The notes: a model not told the origin generated them from the sequence alone. Shown: positions 26,101-35,252, counted from the first letter of the stretch. The stretch is 64,000 nt of DNA from Kineosporia aurantiaca JCM 3230 (GCA_000719025.1 JODP01000013.1:372001-436000); one strand, 5' to 3'. Translations and numbers: made by a program.

Positions 26101-27147
26101 GACATCACCGACACCGGAATCGGCATCTCTCCCGAGGCCCAGAGCCAGGTGTTCGAGTCCTTCTCCCAGGCCGACGCCTCCACAACCCGCCAGTACGGCG
26201 GCACCGGACTGGGTCTGGCCATCAGCCGGAGACTGGTCTCGCTGTTCGGCGGTGAGATCGGGGTCGAGAGCGAGCCCGGCGTGGGATCGACGTTCTGGTT
26301 CACCGCCCGGTTCCGGCCCGGGACCCCGATGATCGCCTCGGACCAGCCCGGGACCGAATCCGTCGATGCGCCCCCCAGCCTGGTTCTGGTGGTGGACGAC
26401 AACGCCACCAATCAGAAGATCGCCGTTCGGATGCTGGAGACGCTGGGCCATCGGGCCGATGTCGCCGGTGACGGCGCGGAGGCGGTGAGCGCCTGGGCGA
26501 GTGTCCCGTACGACCTGATCCTGATGGACTGCCGGATGCCGGTCATGGACGGTTTCGAGGCCACCCGAAGCATCCGGGCCGCCGAAAGCAGCGGCCGGCG
26601 CACTCCGATCCTGGCCATGACCGCATCGGCAATGGTCGACAATCGCGAGCGGTGCCTGGAGGCCGGGATGGACGACTTCCTCAGCAAACCGGTTCAGCTG
26701 AACCACTTGCGCGATCGCGTCAATCATTGGCTGACCCGCAACGCGACCGGCGCCGGACCGGGCCCCGCAGCCCCGGTGACACCACCGGACGACCAGGACC
26801 GGACGCCCGTCCTCGACCCGGACATCATCGCCGAACTCACCTCGTTCGGCCAGGAATTCATCGTTTCGCTGATGCAGGAGTTCGTGGAATCACTACCCGG
26901 GCGTCTCTCTGAGATCCGGGCAGCGCTCGAGGAGGGCGACCCCCCTCGGCTCGCGCGGGCAGCCCATGTTCTCCGGGGTAGCGCCGCCAATATGGGCGCA
27001 GCCCGGCTCGCCCGGGTGTGTGGTGAGCTCGAAGAGACCAGTCAGGGCGGCGACCTGGCCGGGGCGCCCGCTCTGACCGGTCTGCTCGATACCGAGGCCG
27101 AGCGTCTCCTCGCAGCGGCAGAGACCCTCATCGGGGTCGCACCATGA
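23200..27147 (+). CDS. hybrid histidine kinase (7TM-like, Cache, PAS, HisKA, REC, Hpt)
   Basis: 1315-residue membrane phosphorelay kinase. Order: about eight N-terminal helices (30-320), another helix, a periplasmic dCache-like sensor (about 365-615), a helix, a PAS domain (about 665-790), HisKA with phospho-acceptor H816 (MSHELRTPMNG), HATPase (GTGLGLAIS), a receiver with D1110 (LMDCRMPVMDG) and a C-terminal Hpt with H1256 (AAHVLRGSAANMG). The built-in His-Asp-His relay ends one gene before a REC-GGDEF response regulator whose start overlaps this stop by 4 bases, so that protein is the probable partner. Confidence 0.94.
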   Translation: MGPGRFRTLYDLPILTTVAGDEGPAPTWRRAPLWAYLALTAAGLALGLWTALGPTLSAALLVTLNVAVAMSLAVGVGWHRPAHARGWLVLAGAQCCSSAAFASWCLIPALTGHQAPEPSPADGLFLVAYAGNALGVGLLSRNRPGADRRNSIVDGLIATTGLTVLSWVFLIQPLVRDSELSLGLKLLSAAYPALDLLLVMLILRLAFGDPAPTPAKVLLLTWGCLQLAGDTAYLALVLAGRWTMSSPVFLVWMGAFGCLLAAGLHPTMKTLGQSPAGAASRANRVRQTVVGATVLILPVLLIVRVIQEKSGDLPVITAAAIVVFVLVLFRSGLPRDRRATRSDRIALLRLVAGFAGCLLLPLVLMAESSIHLTEKIVVEDVQDQMSTSSRVSAQLIQEQMEGVEHLVGAYAERRLLSQALGDGTVGSFDTGSARRHLRQLRAAIPGAVGAFVTDADGRVGAVIPRTPAMVETDFSTRDWFHEALRTGRPAISSAYTTTIAGQTQVVSAAAPVMQVNTSTVLGVLVVAYDLRAIQDLSDDLGRAQGVRLLITDQRGVVVATPDRDVKPLSDAAGDVGVSRALQGTQGLDTITDGSGEKILSAYAPVAGLGWTVTAQLPTATAYAPLKHLRSTILAVAVLLGQVLLGGLVLMIRTQRQRRDTERTLLEREAGTSAILDAAADAFVSIDEQSVVVSWSRQAELLFGWSAAEALGSSLDQLIIPPTMRADHVAGVQRLIHTGVPTILGQRIEVSAIHRDGHEFPIELATWQSETDGKQTFNAFIHDISDRKQHESQLAAARDEALENSRLKTEFLAVMSHELRTPMNGVMGMTSLLLGTPLSAQQREYAETVRSSAESLLELLNDILDLSKVEADRLELEVLDFDLQQLVRDVVHLLRIAAEQKGISLTATLADDVRTALCGDPGRLRQVLINLVGNAVKFTAQGSVHLQVSTDDSPSADDQAAEQVALRFDITDTGIGISPEAQSQVFESFSQADASTTRQYGGTGLGLAISRRLVSLFGGEIGVESEPGVGSTFWFTARFRPGTPMIASDQPGTESVDAPPSLVLVVDDNATNQKIAVRMLETLGHRADVAGDGAEAVSAWASVPYDLILMDCRMPVMDGFEATRSIRAAESSGRRTPILAMTASAMVDNRERCLEAGMDDFLSKPVQLNHLRDRVNHWLTRNATGAGPGPAAPVTPPDDQDRTPVLDPDIIAELTSFGQEFIVSLMQEFVESLPGRLSEIRAALEEGDPPRLARAAHVLRGSAANMGAARLARVCGELEETSQGGDLAGAPALTGLLDTEAERLLAAAETLIGVAP

Positions 27148-28079
27148 AGGTCCTAGTGGTCGACGACGACCCGATCTCGCTGCGCATCCTGACCGCCGTC
27201 GTGCAGGACGCCGGTCATCAGTGTTTCAGCGCCGGTGACGGTGACGCGGCCTGGAAACTGCTGTCCGGCATCGAGATCGACCTGGTGATCAGCGACCTGC
27301 AGATGCCCGGACCGGACGGGCTGGAACTGTGCCGGCGGATCCGCACCCGCCGCGACCGGTACACCTACGTCGTCCTGGTCACCAGCCACTCCGACCCGGA
27401 CGAGGTCTGGCCGGGAATGCAGGCCGGGGCCGACGACTACCTCACCAAGCCGATGGACGCCACCGCCCTGCGACTGCGCCTGATCGCCGCTGAGCGCGTC
27501 TCCGCCCTGCACACCCAGCTGTCTGCTCAGCAGGCCCAGCTCGAGCAGCTGAACACTCAGCTGGCGGCCGCGGCGCGGGTCGACGCGCTCACCGGGCTGC
27601 GCAACCGGCGTGCCCTGGACGAGGACCTGCCCGCACTGATTGCCCGGTGCCAGCGATACGGGCACGAACTGTCGGCCGTCATGCTCGACGTGGACTACTT
27701 CAAGACGTACAACGACCAGTTCGGTCATCCGGCCGGGGACGAGGTTCTGCGCCGGGTGTCGGGGGTGCTGATCTCCCAAGGCCGCCAGACGGATCAATTC
27801 TACCGGTACGGCGGCGAGGAGTTCCTGTGTCTGCTTTCGCACGACAGCATCGCGGCCTTCCGTACCGCTGACCGGTTACGTCGGGCGGTTGCGGAGCTGC
27901 GCATCCCGCACCCCGGCAGCGCCCACGGCATGGTCACTTTCAGCGCCGGAGTGGCTACGTGGCACGCCTGGGCACCGGGCCCGGACGCGCTGCTGGCCGC
28001 GGCCGACGAGGCGCTCTACCGGGCCAAGGCCGGAGGCCGTAACCAGGTCCGGGTCAGCGAGGCTGTGCCCCAGTCCTGA
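27144..28079 (+). CDS. REC-GGDEF response regulator (PleD-like diguanylate cyclase)
   Basis: 311-residue cytoplasmic protein: receiver (residues 1-120; VVDDDP acidic pair, phospho-site D in LVISDLQMPG, K in YLTKPMD), a Gln-rich linker likely forming a coiled coil (about 122-145) and a GGDEF domain with RYGGEEF. The RxxD I-site (RQTD) is present. Phosphorylation by the upstream hybrid kinase through its Hpt should dimerise it and switch on c-di-GMP synthesis. Coupled by a 4-base overlap. Confidence 0.94.
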   Translation: MKVLVVDDDPISLRILTAVVQDAGHQCFSAGDGDAAWKLLSGIEIDLVISDLQMPGPDGLELCRRIRTRRDRYTYVVLVTSHSDPDEVWPGMQAGADDYLTKPMDATALRLRLIAAERVSALHTQLSAQQAQLEQLNTQLAAAARVDALTGLRNRRALDEDLPALIARCQRYGHELSAVMLDVDYFKTYNDQFGHPAGDEVLRRVSGVLISQGRQTDQFYRYGGEEFLCLLSHDSIAAFRTADRLRRAVAELRIPHPGSAHGMVTFSAGVATWHAWAPGPDALLAAADEALYRAKAGGRNQVRVSEAVPQS

Positions 28080-28092
28080 GCGGCACGGTCAC

Positions 28093-28473
28093 TCACCAGG
28101 TACCGGATCGGGGAGAGACCGCTTCGGTGATCGCGTTCAGCAGCGCCGACGCGATGAACGGCTTGGTCAGATAGACGGCGCCGAGCTCACGCCCGGCCTG
28201 GACCTGCTCCGGAAGAACCCGCGCCGACAGGAAAATGGCCGGCAGATCACCCAGGCCCTCTTGAGCACGCAACTTCTGCAGCAGCTCCAGGCCGTTCATC
28301 TCCGGCATGGAGACGTCAAGCACCGCAACGTCGGGATTGCCGCGGGTGGCGACCGCTTCCAGCGCCTCCTGCGCGGAGACGGTGCCGATGACCTTGTGCC
28401 CCATCGACTGCAGACGCACCGTGACGATACGAACCGTGTTCGGGTCATCGTCGACCACGAGTACTCGAGACAT
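28093..28473 (-). CDS. single-domain response regulator
   Basis: 126-residue stand-alone receiver with the acidic pair VVDDDP, phospho-acceptor D in VAVLDVSMPEMNG, T/S at IFLSAR and conserved lysine in YLTKPF. No output domain. Located 167 bases downstream of a large hybrid kinase on the same strand and convergent with the REC-GGDEF gene (13 bases apart). It may act as a phosphate shuttle or sink, or through protein contacts. Start ATG 28473 (MSRVLVVDDDP). Confidence 0.92.
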   Translation of the reverse strand: MSRVLVVDDDPNTVRIVTVRLQSMGHKVIGTVSAQEALEAVATRGNPDVAVLDVSMPEMNGLELLQKLRAQEGLGDLPAIFLSARVLPEQVQAGRELGAVYLTKPFIASALLNAITEAVSPRSGTW

Positions 28474-28640
28474 CTGGACGACCGTCCCCAAAAGTAGCTG
28501 ATACCGCCCGGCGGCTGCCGGTTTCCCCTGACGCGTCGACAACCGCAGCGAGGAACTGAAGCTGAAATGACGGGCTCATCGGCTGCGATTCGCCACGGCC
28601 GGAACCAGGTCGGTCATGGCGGCCGGACCAGGCCGCTTCC

Positions 28641-31370
28641 TCACGTCAGGCCCGCCGTCCCGTCACTTCCACGCAGTACCGGCGGATCGTGGACATCGGC
28701 CAGGACATCGGCGAGTTCCTGTCGGCGGACCGGCTTGCTGAGGAACTTGGTCATCCCGGCCTGCAGACAGGCGGCGCGGTCCTCCGGCATGACGCCGGCC
28801 GTCATGGCAATGATCGGAACGTCGCGACGGTCCGCGGGAGCCTCGGCCCGGATGAGCCGGGTGGCCTGCAGACCGTCCATGACGGGCATATGGACGTCCA
28901 TGAGAACCACGTCGTAGGGAGCACGAGTGACCGCTTCCACTGCTTCGAGGCCGTTGCTGACGATGTCCACCTGATGCTGCAGCTGGGTCAGCATCATGTA
29001 CGCCACCTTCTGGTTCACGGTGTTGTCGTCGGCCAGGAGCACCCTCAGACGCACGGTGCTCGGGTCCGAGTCGGCCTGGCCAGAACCGGCGGCCCCTAGG
29101 CGCGGGTCGGCGTCCCGTCGCCCACCCAGGGCCTCGATATCACGCAGCGCCGATTCCGCCGGGGCCAGGATCTTCTCCAGGTGAAGGCGTAACTGCCTCG
29201 CGCGAACCGGTTTGGTCATGACGACCGCGAAAAGATCGGATCCCGGCGGCGGCCGCCACTCCACACTGCCCAGCATCGCCATCGGCAGGTGACGCCCGCT
29301 GGGCAACTCGCGCAGATGCCCGGCCAGCTGCACGCCGTCCATGCCGGGCATGTGGAGATCCAGGACGGCTACGTCGACGTGCCTGCCTGCGGCGATCACC
29401 TCGATCGCAGCCGGCCCGTCCGCCGCCTCAACACAGTTCATGCCCCACTGGCGCAGCAGGAGCTGAAGCACTCGGCGGTTGGTGGCATTGTCGTCCACCA
29501 CCAGAGCCGTACGGCCGACCAGGGACGCGGCCGCCGCTGCCGGGCCGGGGTCCTGGCGCTGCTCAGCCTGCGCCTGCAGGAGGGCAGTGAAGGTGAAGGT
29601 GGTTCCCCGCCCGAGCTCGCTGTCCACGCGCAGGTCCCCGCCCAGCGCCTGGGCCAGGCGGCGGCTGATCACCAGTCCGAGGCCGGTGCCGCCGTACACC
29701 CGGGTGGTGGAGGCGTCCACCTGGGAGAAGGGAAGAAAGAGCCGGTCCATCCGGTCCGCCGGAATGCCGATGCCGGTGTCCCGGACCGCGACCTGCAACC
29801 GCACCGGACCCTCACCCGTCACGATTGCTGATCCGGAATCGTCCTGGTCCCCGACCGTACCCGGGTCCCGGCCCGCAGCGGCTCGTCCGGGGCCCGGACC
29901 GGCCGGGGCAGACCCGTCGGACACCGAGACGTGCACGACGATCTCGCCGTGCTGGGTGAACTTGACGGCGTTGCTCAGGAGGTTGACGATCACCTGCCGG
30001 AACCGCGTGACGTCTCCCACCAGCACGTCCGGGCAGCGTTCGTCAACGTGCGCCACCAGTTCCAGATCCTTCTGGCTGGCCGCCAGAGCCACCACCGCAA
30101 CCGCGCTGTCGATGCAGTCACGCAGCTCGAACCGGTGCTCCTCCAGGTCCAGCCCACCGGACTCGATCTTGGAGAAGTCCAGGATGTCGTTGATCACCCC
30201 GAGCAGCGCCTCACCGCTGTCGCGGATCGTCTCGGCGAACTCGCGCTGCTGCGTATCCAGTGAGGTGTCCATCAGCAGCCCGGACATGCCGATCACGGCG
30301 TTCATCGGAGTGCGGATCTCATGGCTCATGGTTGCCAGGAACGCCGACTTGGCCGCCGTGGCCGCCACCGCCTCATCCCGGGCCCGGGTCGCGGTCCCGA
30401 AGGCCCCTTCCACCGCCCGCCCCATCCGCACCAGTTCACGCGGGCCCCGCCAGGCTCGATGCACCTGTCCATCCGGTCCGCCGGCGGCCCCGGCGCCCTC
30501 CCTCGTGTCCTGCGCCGCGGACCCGGGCAGGTCAGGCAGGGGCCGGGTCAACCGGTCCAGCTCCGGCGAGGCGGCGGAAACAGCGGAATTATCCACCCTT
30601 TCGGCCGCCGCGGTCACCCGCCTGATCGGCCGCAGGATCATTTGGGTCACCCAGACCGCGGCCAGACCGGTCACCAGCGCGCCCAGCAACGACCCGAAAA
30701 GAATGACCCTCTTGGTCCGGGTCACACTGTCCTGACTGGCAGCAAGGCGTTCCTTGAGTATCTGCGCCTGTTCCTGCTGGCCGGAACTGATGAGGTCACG
30801 AATGGTCGCCATGTCCCGCGCGCCCCGGTCGGTCATCACGACCTTCTGCGCGGCGGAGAATCCCTGGCGCTGGCGCAGATCGACCGTTTCGGCCAGCTCG
30901 GCCAGCTTCGCCTTCACCGCAGCCTGCAAACGAACGACCAACGCGGACTGTTGCGGGTCAGCGCTGGTGCTCCTCAAGGAAGATATTTCGTCGTCGATGT
31001 CCGAAAGTGCTTCCTCGTACGGCTGTAGGTACGTGCGACGGCCGGTGATGACGAAACCACGCTGCCCGGTCTCGGCATCCTTGACCGAGCTGAGCACCGC
31101 TTCCAGATCGCCGCTGACCTTCTCGGCCCGGGCCACTGCGCTCTGGTCGTTCACCAACTGCCGGATCTGCACATAGGCACTACCGCCGACGATCAGCAGG
31201 GTCCCCAGCGCCCCCAGGAAGCCCAGGGCGAGAAGGCGGCCCACCGTCCACGCACGAGCGGAACCACCAGGCACGAAACCCCCCGTACAGCCATCGGAAC
31301 GGCTGATATTGTCGTAGCTCATGGCCACGGTCGGTGCAACGCGCGGCCGGGCTTGACCTCGGACATCCAT
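28641..31370 (-). CDS. hybrid histidine kinase (CHASE3, HAMP, HisKA, two REC)
   Basis: 909-residue membrane kinase: helix (about 44-66), CHASE3-type periplasmic domain (about 70-215), helix, HAMP with an unusual insertion, HisKA with phospho-acceptor H350 (MSHEIRTPMNAVIG), HATPase (GTGLGLVIS) and two receivers (LVVDDNATNRRVLQL with D in VAVLDLHMPGMDG; LLADDNTVNQKV with D in VVLMDVHMPVMDG). No Hpt domain, so a separate Hpt, or the single-domain regulator downstream, may finish the relay. ATG 31322 is an alternative start. Confidence 0.93.
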   Translation of the reverse strand: MDVRGQARPRVAPTVAMSYDNISRSDGCTGGFVPGGSARAWTVGRLLALGFLGALGTLLIVGGSAYVQIRQLVNDQSAVARAEKVSGDLEAVLSSVKDAETGQRGFVITGRRTYLQPYEEALSDIDDEISSLRSTSADPQQSALVVRLQAAVKAKLAELAETVDLRQRQGFSAAQKVVMTDRGARDMATIRDLISSGQQEQAQILKERLAASQDSVTRTKRVILFGSLLGALVTGLAAVWVTQMILRPIRRVTAAAERVDNSAVSAASPELDRLTRPLPDLPGSAAQDTREGAGAAGGPDGQVHRAWRGPRELVRMGRAVEGAFGTATRARDEAVAATAAKSAFLATMSHEIRTPMNAVIGMSGLLMDTSLDTQQREFAETIRDSGEALLGVINDILDFSKIESGGLDLEEHRFELRDCIDSAVAVVALAASQKDLELVAHVDERCPDVLVGDVTRFRQVIVNLLSNAVKFTQHGEIVVHVSVSDGSAPAGPGPGRAAAGRDPGTVGDQDDSGSAIVTGEGPVRLQVAVRDTGIGIPADRMDRLFLPFSQVDASTTRVYGGTGLGLVISRRLAQALGGDLRVDSELGRGTTFTFTALLQAQAEQRQDPGPAAAAASLVGRTALVVDDNATNRRVLQLLLRQWGMNCVEAADGPAAIEVIAAGRHVDVAVLDLHMPGMDGVQLAGHLRELPSGRHLPMAMLGSVEWRPPPGSDLFAVVMTKPVRARQLRLHLEKILAPAESALRDIEALGGRRDADPRLGAAGSGQADSDPSTVRLRVLLADDNTVNQKVAYMMLTQLQHQVDIVSNGLEAVEAVTRAPYDVVLMDVHMPVMDGLQATRLIRAEAPADRRDVPIIAMTAGVMPEDRAACLQAGMTKFLSKPVRRQELADVLADVHDPPVLRGSDGTAGLT

Positions 31371-31629
31371 GAACTGTTACCGCCGCACTCCTCGGTCTCG
31401 GTCCACCGGTCCGCGGGCTGACTCCGCCAACAGGGTCAGGAAACCGGTCATCCGACCGTGATCACGGAACACACCGGACCAGGACCCCGACGAAATCGGC
31501 AATCTCCCTTTCTCACCCGGAGGCTCACCTGCCCGTACTTTGGGGGGAGCGGTTCGAGACGGACAGATTGTAGAGCTGGTAGGACATGCCCGTGAACGCC
31601 GTTGTGTCAGACCGCACAGCCAATGCCAG

Positions 31630-33852
31630 CTACAGCTCTCTGATGGAATACGTGTTTCCGCTGGTGTTCTTGGCCTGATACATCGCTTCGTCGGCGGCTT
31701 GCAGCAGCTGGGCAGCCGGTTTGGGGGATGCGCAGACAGCAATGCCGACACTTGCTCCGATCACCGGTTGCGCAACCCGGGTTTCAGCGGTTTCGTTCTG
31801 CGTCAGGTTGTCAGCGGCCGGAGTGTTCCTCAGCGGATAGGTACCCGCGATGAGGTGGATGAGGCGCTCGGCGATCAGGACGGCCTCGGCCCGGCCGGCG
31901 ATGTCCTCGCTGATGACGAGGAACTCGTCGCCGCCGTAGCGGGCGCAGGTGTCGGTTCTGCGCACCGCTGAACGCAGGATGCCGGCGACGGCCTGAAGGA
32001 CCTGGTCGCCGGCCTGGTGGCCATGGATGTCATTGACCGGTTTGAAGTGGTCGAGATCGATGAACATGACCGCGAGGTGCCCACCCCGCCGGCCCTGACG
32101 CAGGAGAGCCCGGTCCAGTTCGCGCAGCCCGTAGCTGCGGTTACCCAGCCCGGTGAGGGAATCGGTGACCGCCTGGGTGGCGGTGGCCTCCAACTGGCGG
32201 GCATTGGCCAGGGCAGTCCCGAAGGGCGCAGCCAGAAGACTGAGGCAGGCGCAATCCTGTTCGGTGAAAGCGTCCACTCGCCCGGACTGTATTTTCAGCA
32301 CGCCGTGGATCTGGTCACCGGCGCGCAAGGGCACGACCACGATCGAGCGCTCCCCGGTCCAGAGCGCAGTTTTCGCGTGCACGCGTGGATCGGAGCGGGT
32401 GTCGTTGGACCACAGGGTCTTTCCCGTGGTGACCGCCATCCCGGACAGGCTGGAGGCAATGGGCAGGTGCAGATCCCGGTACTGTTCGGCGGCGCCGGTG
32501 CCGGCGCGATAGACCAGGTCCTCGCCGTCGATGGTCTCCACGCAGGCGCCATCAGCGCCGGTCAGGGTCTGGGCGTGCGTGCAGATCGCGTGCATGACCT
32601 TCTGCGGGGACAGCTCGACCTCGGCGATCGCGAGCTGGGCAGCGGCGATCGCGGCCTGCTGCCGGACCGCCCGGGTTTGCTCGGTGGTGTCCCGCACGAA
32701 CGCGTAGAACTCTCCTTCGGAGCCTTCCAGGCTGGTGCCGCGGACACCGTCGGCCCGCCAGATCGTCAGCTCCACCGGGATCAGATGCCCGTCCTTGGCC
32801 TGGGCCTGAAGCGCCACGGTCTGTCCCAGGATCCGCGGGGGCTCCCCGCTGCGCAGGCGCTCCAATCCCCGGCGGTGAGCCTCACGCAGGTCCGAGGGGA
32901 CGATCAGCTCGGCCAGGGCCTGACCGTAGGCCTCGGCCCGGGTGTACCCGAAAAGCCTCTCGGCCGCGGCATTCCATTCCGTCACATACCCGGCCGGCGC
33001 GATCCCGACGAAAGCGTCGCTGGCTCCGGCAATGATGGCGTGCAATCGGTCATGGGCCTGGCGGCGCGCGGTGATGTTCTCGACGGCCGCGACGAACTGC
33101 TCCGGACGTCCCGTCTCCTCGTCCCGGAACAGCGTCACCGACAGCTGCACCCAGACCACGTGCCCGAGAGCATGCCAGTAGCGCTTCTCCAGGGTGTACC
33201 GCTCGATCTCCCCCGCCAGGAGACGGTGTTTCAGATCCAGATCGTCGGCCAGGTCGTCAGGATGGGTGATCTGCTGAAACGTCATCCGGCGCAATTCTTC
33301 GGCCGGGTACCCGACAATCCGGCACAAGGCCTGGTTGACCCGCTCGAAGCGTCCGTCGAGAGTCACCATGGCCAGACCGGTCGGTGCCACGTCGAGCATC
33401 GTGCGCCATCGCTGTTCGGCGCGGGCCAGTTCCGCAGTCGTGGCCCGCTCGGCCGTCACGTCACGGATGATCCCCGCATAACCGACCAGGTCGCCGGGCT
33501 CGGCCTCGACCGGGAAGACCCGTAACGCGCCGATGCCTCCGGTCACCCAGGGCAACGGCACGTCCCCCGACCACGAGCCCTGCTCGGTCAGGGCCTGCAA
33601 GATGACGGTTTCGGGGACCGGGGCCGGAATGCGAGCACCATGCACACGCGAAGGACGGCCAGGAGGATTGCCGGCATCCCGGAGCGCAACGTGGTCCAAG
33701 CCCAGCATCGAAGCCCGCCCCATGCCGAGCATCTCCTCGGCAGCCCGGTTGCAATCGACCACCCGACCGGACAGGTCCGTCACGATCACCGCTTCACTGA
33801 GAGCCTGAAACACCTGATTGTGCAGCTGAGGTGTCAGCAGGGCACTCGTCAT
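31630..33852 (-). CDS. PAS-PAS-PAS-GAF diguanylate cyclase
   Basis: About 740-residue soluble sensor cyclase. Three PAS domains (AVIVTDLSGRVVDCNRAAEEMLG; GLAMVTLDGRFERVNQALCRIVG; AFVGIAPAGYVTEWNAAAERLFG), a GAF domain (about 440-580, ending FTEQDCACLSLLAAPFG) and a C-terminal GGDEF domain (RYGGDEFLVI) with intact RxxD I-site (RRTD). ATG 33852 has GAAGG five bases upstream; ATG 34020 would add a low-complexity tail. Upstream of and co-oriented with the CHASE3 hybrid kinase, 259 bases before it. Confidence 0.92.
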   Translation of the reverse strand: MTSALLTPQLHNQVFQALSEAVIVTDLSGRVVDCNRAAEEMLGMGRASMLGLDHVALRDAGNPPGRPSRVHGARIPAPVPETVILQALTEQGSWSGDVPLPWVTGGIGALRVFPVEAEPGDLVGYAGIIRDVTAERATTAELARAEQRWRTMLDVAPTGLAMVTLDGRFERVNQALCRIVGYPAEELRRMTFQQITHPDDLADDLDLKHRLLAGEIERYTLEKRYWHALGHVVWVQLSVTLFRDEETGRPEQFVAAVENITARRQAHDRLHAIIAGASDAFVGIAPAGYVTEWNAAAERLFGYTRAEAYGQALAELIVPSDLREAHRRGLERLRSGEPPRILGQTVALQAQAKDGHLIPVELTIWRADGVRGTSLEGSEGEFYAFVRDTTEQTRAVRQQAAIAAAQLAIAEVELSPQKVMHAICTHAQTLTGADGACVETIDGEDLVYRAGTGAAEQYRDLHLPIASSLSGMAVTTGKTLWSNDTRSDPRVHAKTALWTGERSIVVVPLRAGDQIHGVLKIQSGRVDAFTEQDCACLSLLAAPFGTALANARQLEATATQAVTDSLTGLGNRSYGLRELDRALLRQGRRGGHLAVMFIDLDHFKPVNDIHGHQAGDQVLQAVAGILRSAVRRTDTCARYGGDEFLVISEDIAGRAEAVLIAERLIHLIAGTYPLRNTPAADNLTQNETAETRVAQPVIGASVGIAVCASPKPAAQLLQAADEAMYQAKNTSGNTYSIREL

Positions 33853-34300
33853 GGATGCCTTCGGCCCATGCTCCCCCGGGACGTCCTGGCCCGCAGACGC
33901 TTCACCGGAAGTTCCCGCCGCAAGCCGGCCGGGTGCGCCGTAACGGGCGGACTGGACAGAGCCGGAATCGTGCTGTGCCGGGATGCGTCCCGCCTCGGAT
34001 CCCACGGAACCGCTGTCCATACCCTCGGATCTCGTCTGCCCGGCGCGCGATCTTGAGCAGACATTACGGACCGGATGAGGCGACCACCATGCTCATCCCC
34101 CAGCCTGGCCGGGCCCTGGCCTCGCCGCCCGGTCAGCCCGGCCGGCCCAGCCAGCGTGGCCAACCCACCGCATTGCTCGGTCGCCGGTGACCCCACCGCG
34201 CCGGCAGCTGATCGACTACAGGCAATGCGACATAAGTCACGCTTTCCAATCGCGGCCGCATCCGCTGCAGCCTGCCCGTCCCGGGCTCAGGATGATCGTG
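33853..34300. other. gap without a confident gene
   Basis: Between the PAS-GAF cyclase start (33852) and the tRNA-Val terminator. Part (33853-34020) could be an N-terminal extension of the cyclase if ATG 34020 is used. The remainder has no supported coding sequence or recognisable site; presumably it holds the cyclase promoter. Confidence 0.4.
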
Positions 34301-34338
34301 AAAAAAGCCCCAGGTCATCGTTCTGACCTGGGGCTTTA
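34301..34338 (-). terminator. intrinsic terminator of tRNA-Val(CAC)
   Basis: Perfect 14-bp stem (34304-34317 with 34324-34337), 6-base loop, followed on the minus strand by a run of six T (complement of 34301-34306). It sits four bases after the 3' end of the tRNA-Val gene. Confidence 0.9.
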
Positions 34339-34341
34339 CCG

Positions 34342-34413
34342 TGGGCGATACTGGGTTCGAACCAGTGACCCCTGCCGTGTGAAGGCAGTGCTCTACCACT
34401 GAGCTAATCGCCC
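34342..34413 (-). tRNA. tRNA-Val (CAC)
   Basis: 72-base cloverleaf on the minus strand. Acceptor GGGCGAT pairs with ATCGCCC, the anticodon loop TTCACAC gives anticodon CAC (codon GUG), the T-loop is TTCGAAC and the discriminator base A. CCA is not encoded. Followed at once by a strong terminator, so transcribed as a single gene. Confidence 0.95.
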
Positions 34414-34526
34414 GGAACCGTCCGGAAGCGCCGCGAGCGGCGAACCGAACGAGAAGAACTCTAGCGAACGTTCCCCCGAACATCCCAATCGGTTCCTGCG
34501 TGGCGCCGGCCCGGCGGTCCGGCCGC

Positions 34527-35024
34527 CTACTTCAGGCCGGTCCAGGACGGCACCCAGTTCTCCGGGATCCAGCCGGGCACCCCGATGATCAGGAACACGA
34601 TCCAGAAGAAACCGACAACCAGCAGGAAAGTGGCTAAACCGACCAGCGCACGGATATAGATCGGCTGGGCCAGCAACCACTTGGTCCAGGCACTCACCTG
34701 TTTCCGGGCGAATTGCTCCAATCGGGCAGCCCAGGTGAATTCGGTGGCCAGAACCGCTAATCCGACGAACACGATCACCCAGCCCGGGCCGGGCAGAGGG
34801 ACCAGGGCAAGACCGCCGACAACAATCGCGCCGCCGATGAGGCCCACCACGGCTCGATACACACGGTTAGTGGAGGGATGGCGGCGGACCGATTCCCGCC
34901 AGGCCCGGAAACGCCGTACCCAGGCCCGTGGGTCAAGCTCCACATCATCGTCTTCTTGCTGGTCATGTCCGACTTCGCCAGCTTTCTGCGGCGGCGTCAG
35001 CGATCCGTCACCAGTTTGCTTCAC
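34527..35024 (-). CDS. PGPGW-motif transmembrane protein (TIGR02611 type)
   Basis: 165-residue membrane protein. A polar N-terminal half (ELDPRAWVRRFRAWRESVRRHPS) leads into two helices around the PLPGPGW motif (VGGLALVPLPGPGWVIVFVGLAVLATEF) and two more near the C-terminus. This matches the actinobacterial PGPGW family of unknown function. GTG 35024 is a guess from where the hydrophilic domain begins; ATG 35081 is further upstream. Confidence 0.8.
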   Translation of the reverse strand: MKQTGDGSLTPPQKAGEVGHDQQEDDDVELDPRAWVRRFRAWRESVRRHPSTNRVYRAVVGLIGGAIVVGGLALVPLPGPGWVIVFVGLAVLATEFTWAARLEQFARKQVSAWTKWLLAQPIYIRALVGLATFLLVVGFFWIVFLIIGVPGWIPENWVPSWTGLK

Positions 35025-35252
35025 GACCCTTGATCCCCTGACGTAGAACGAGCCTCTGACTGCGGAGGGTGACCAAAGCACCCTGTGGTATCAAGATCGA
35101 CGAACACTAATTGAGATCACCACTCGGTTGGCGGGTTTCAGTTGGGGTCAGGCAGGGAAAGATGCCGCTGTAAGCCACCTGTGTGCCCCCCGAAACGGTG
35201 ACGCGCTACCAAGAGTTCCGCTAATCCACCGGGGCGAAGATGAGGGAGATCG

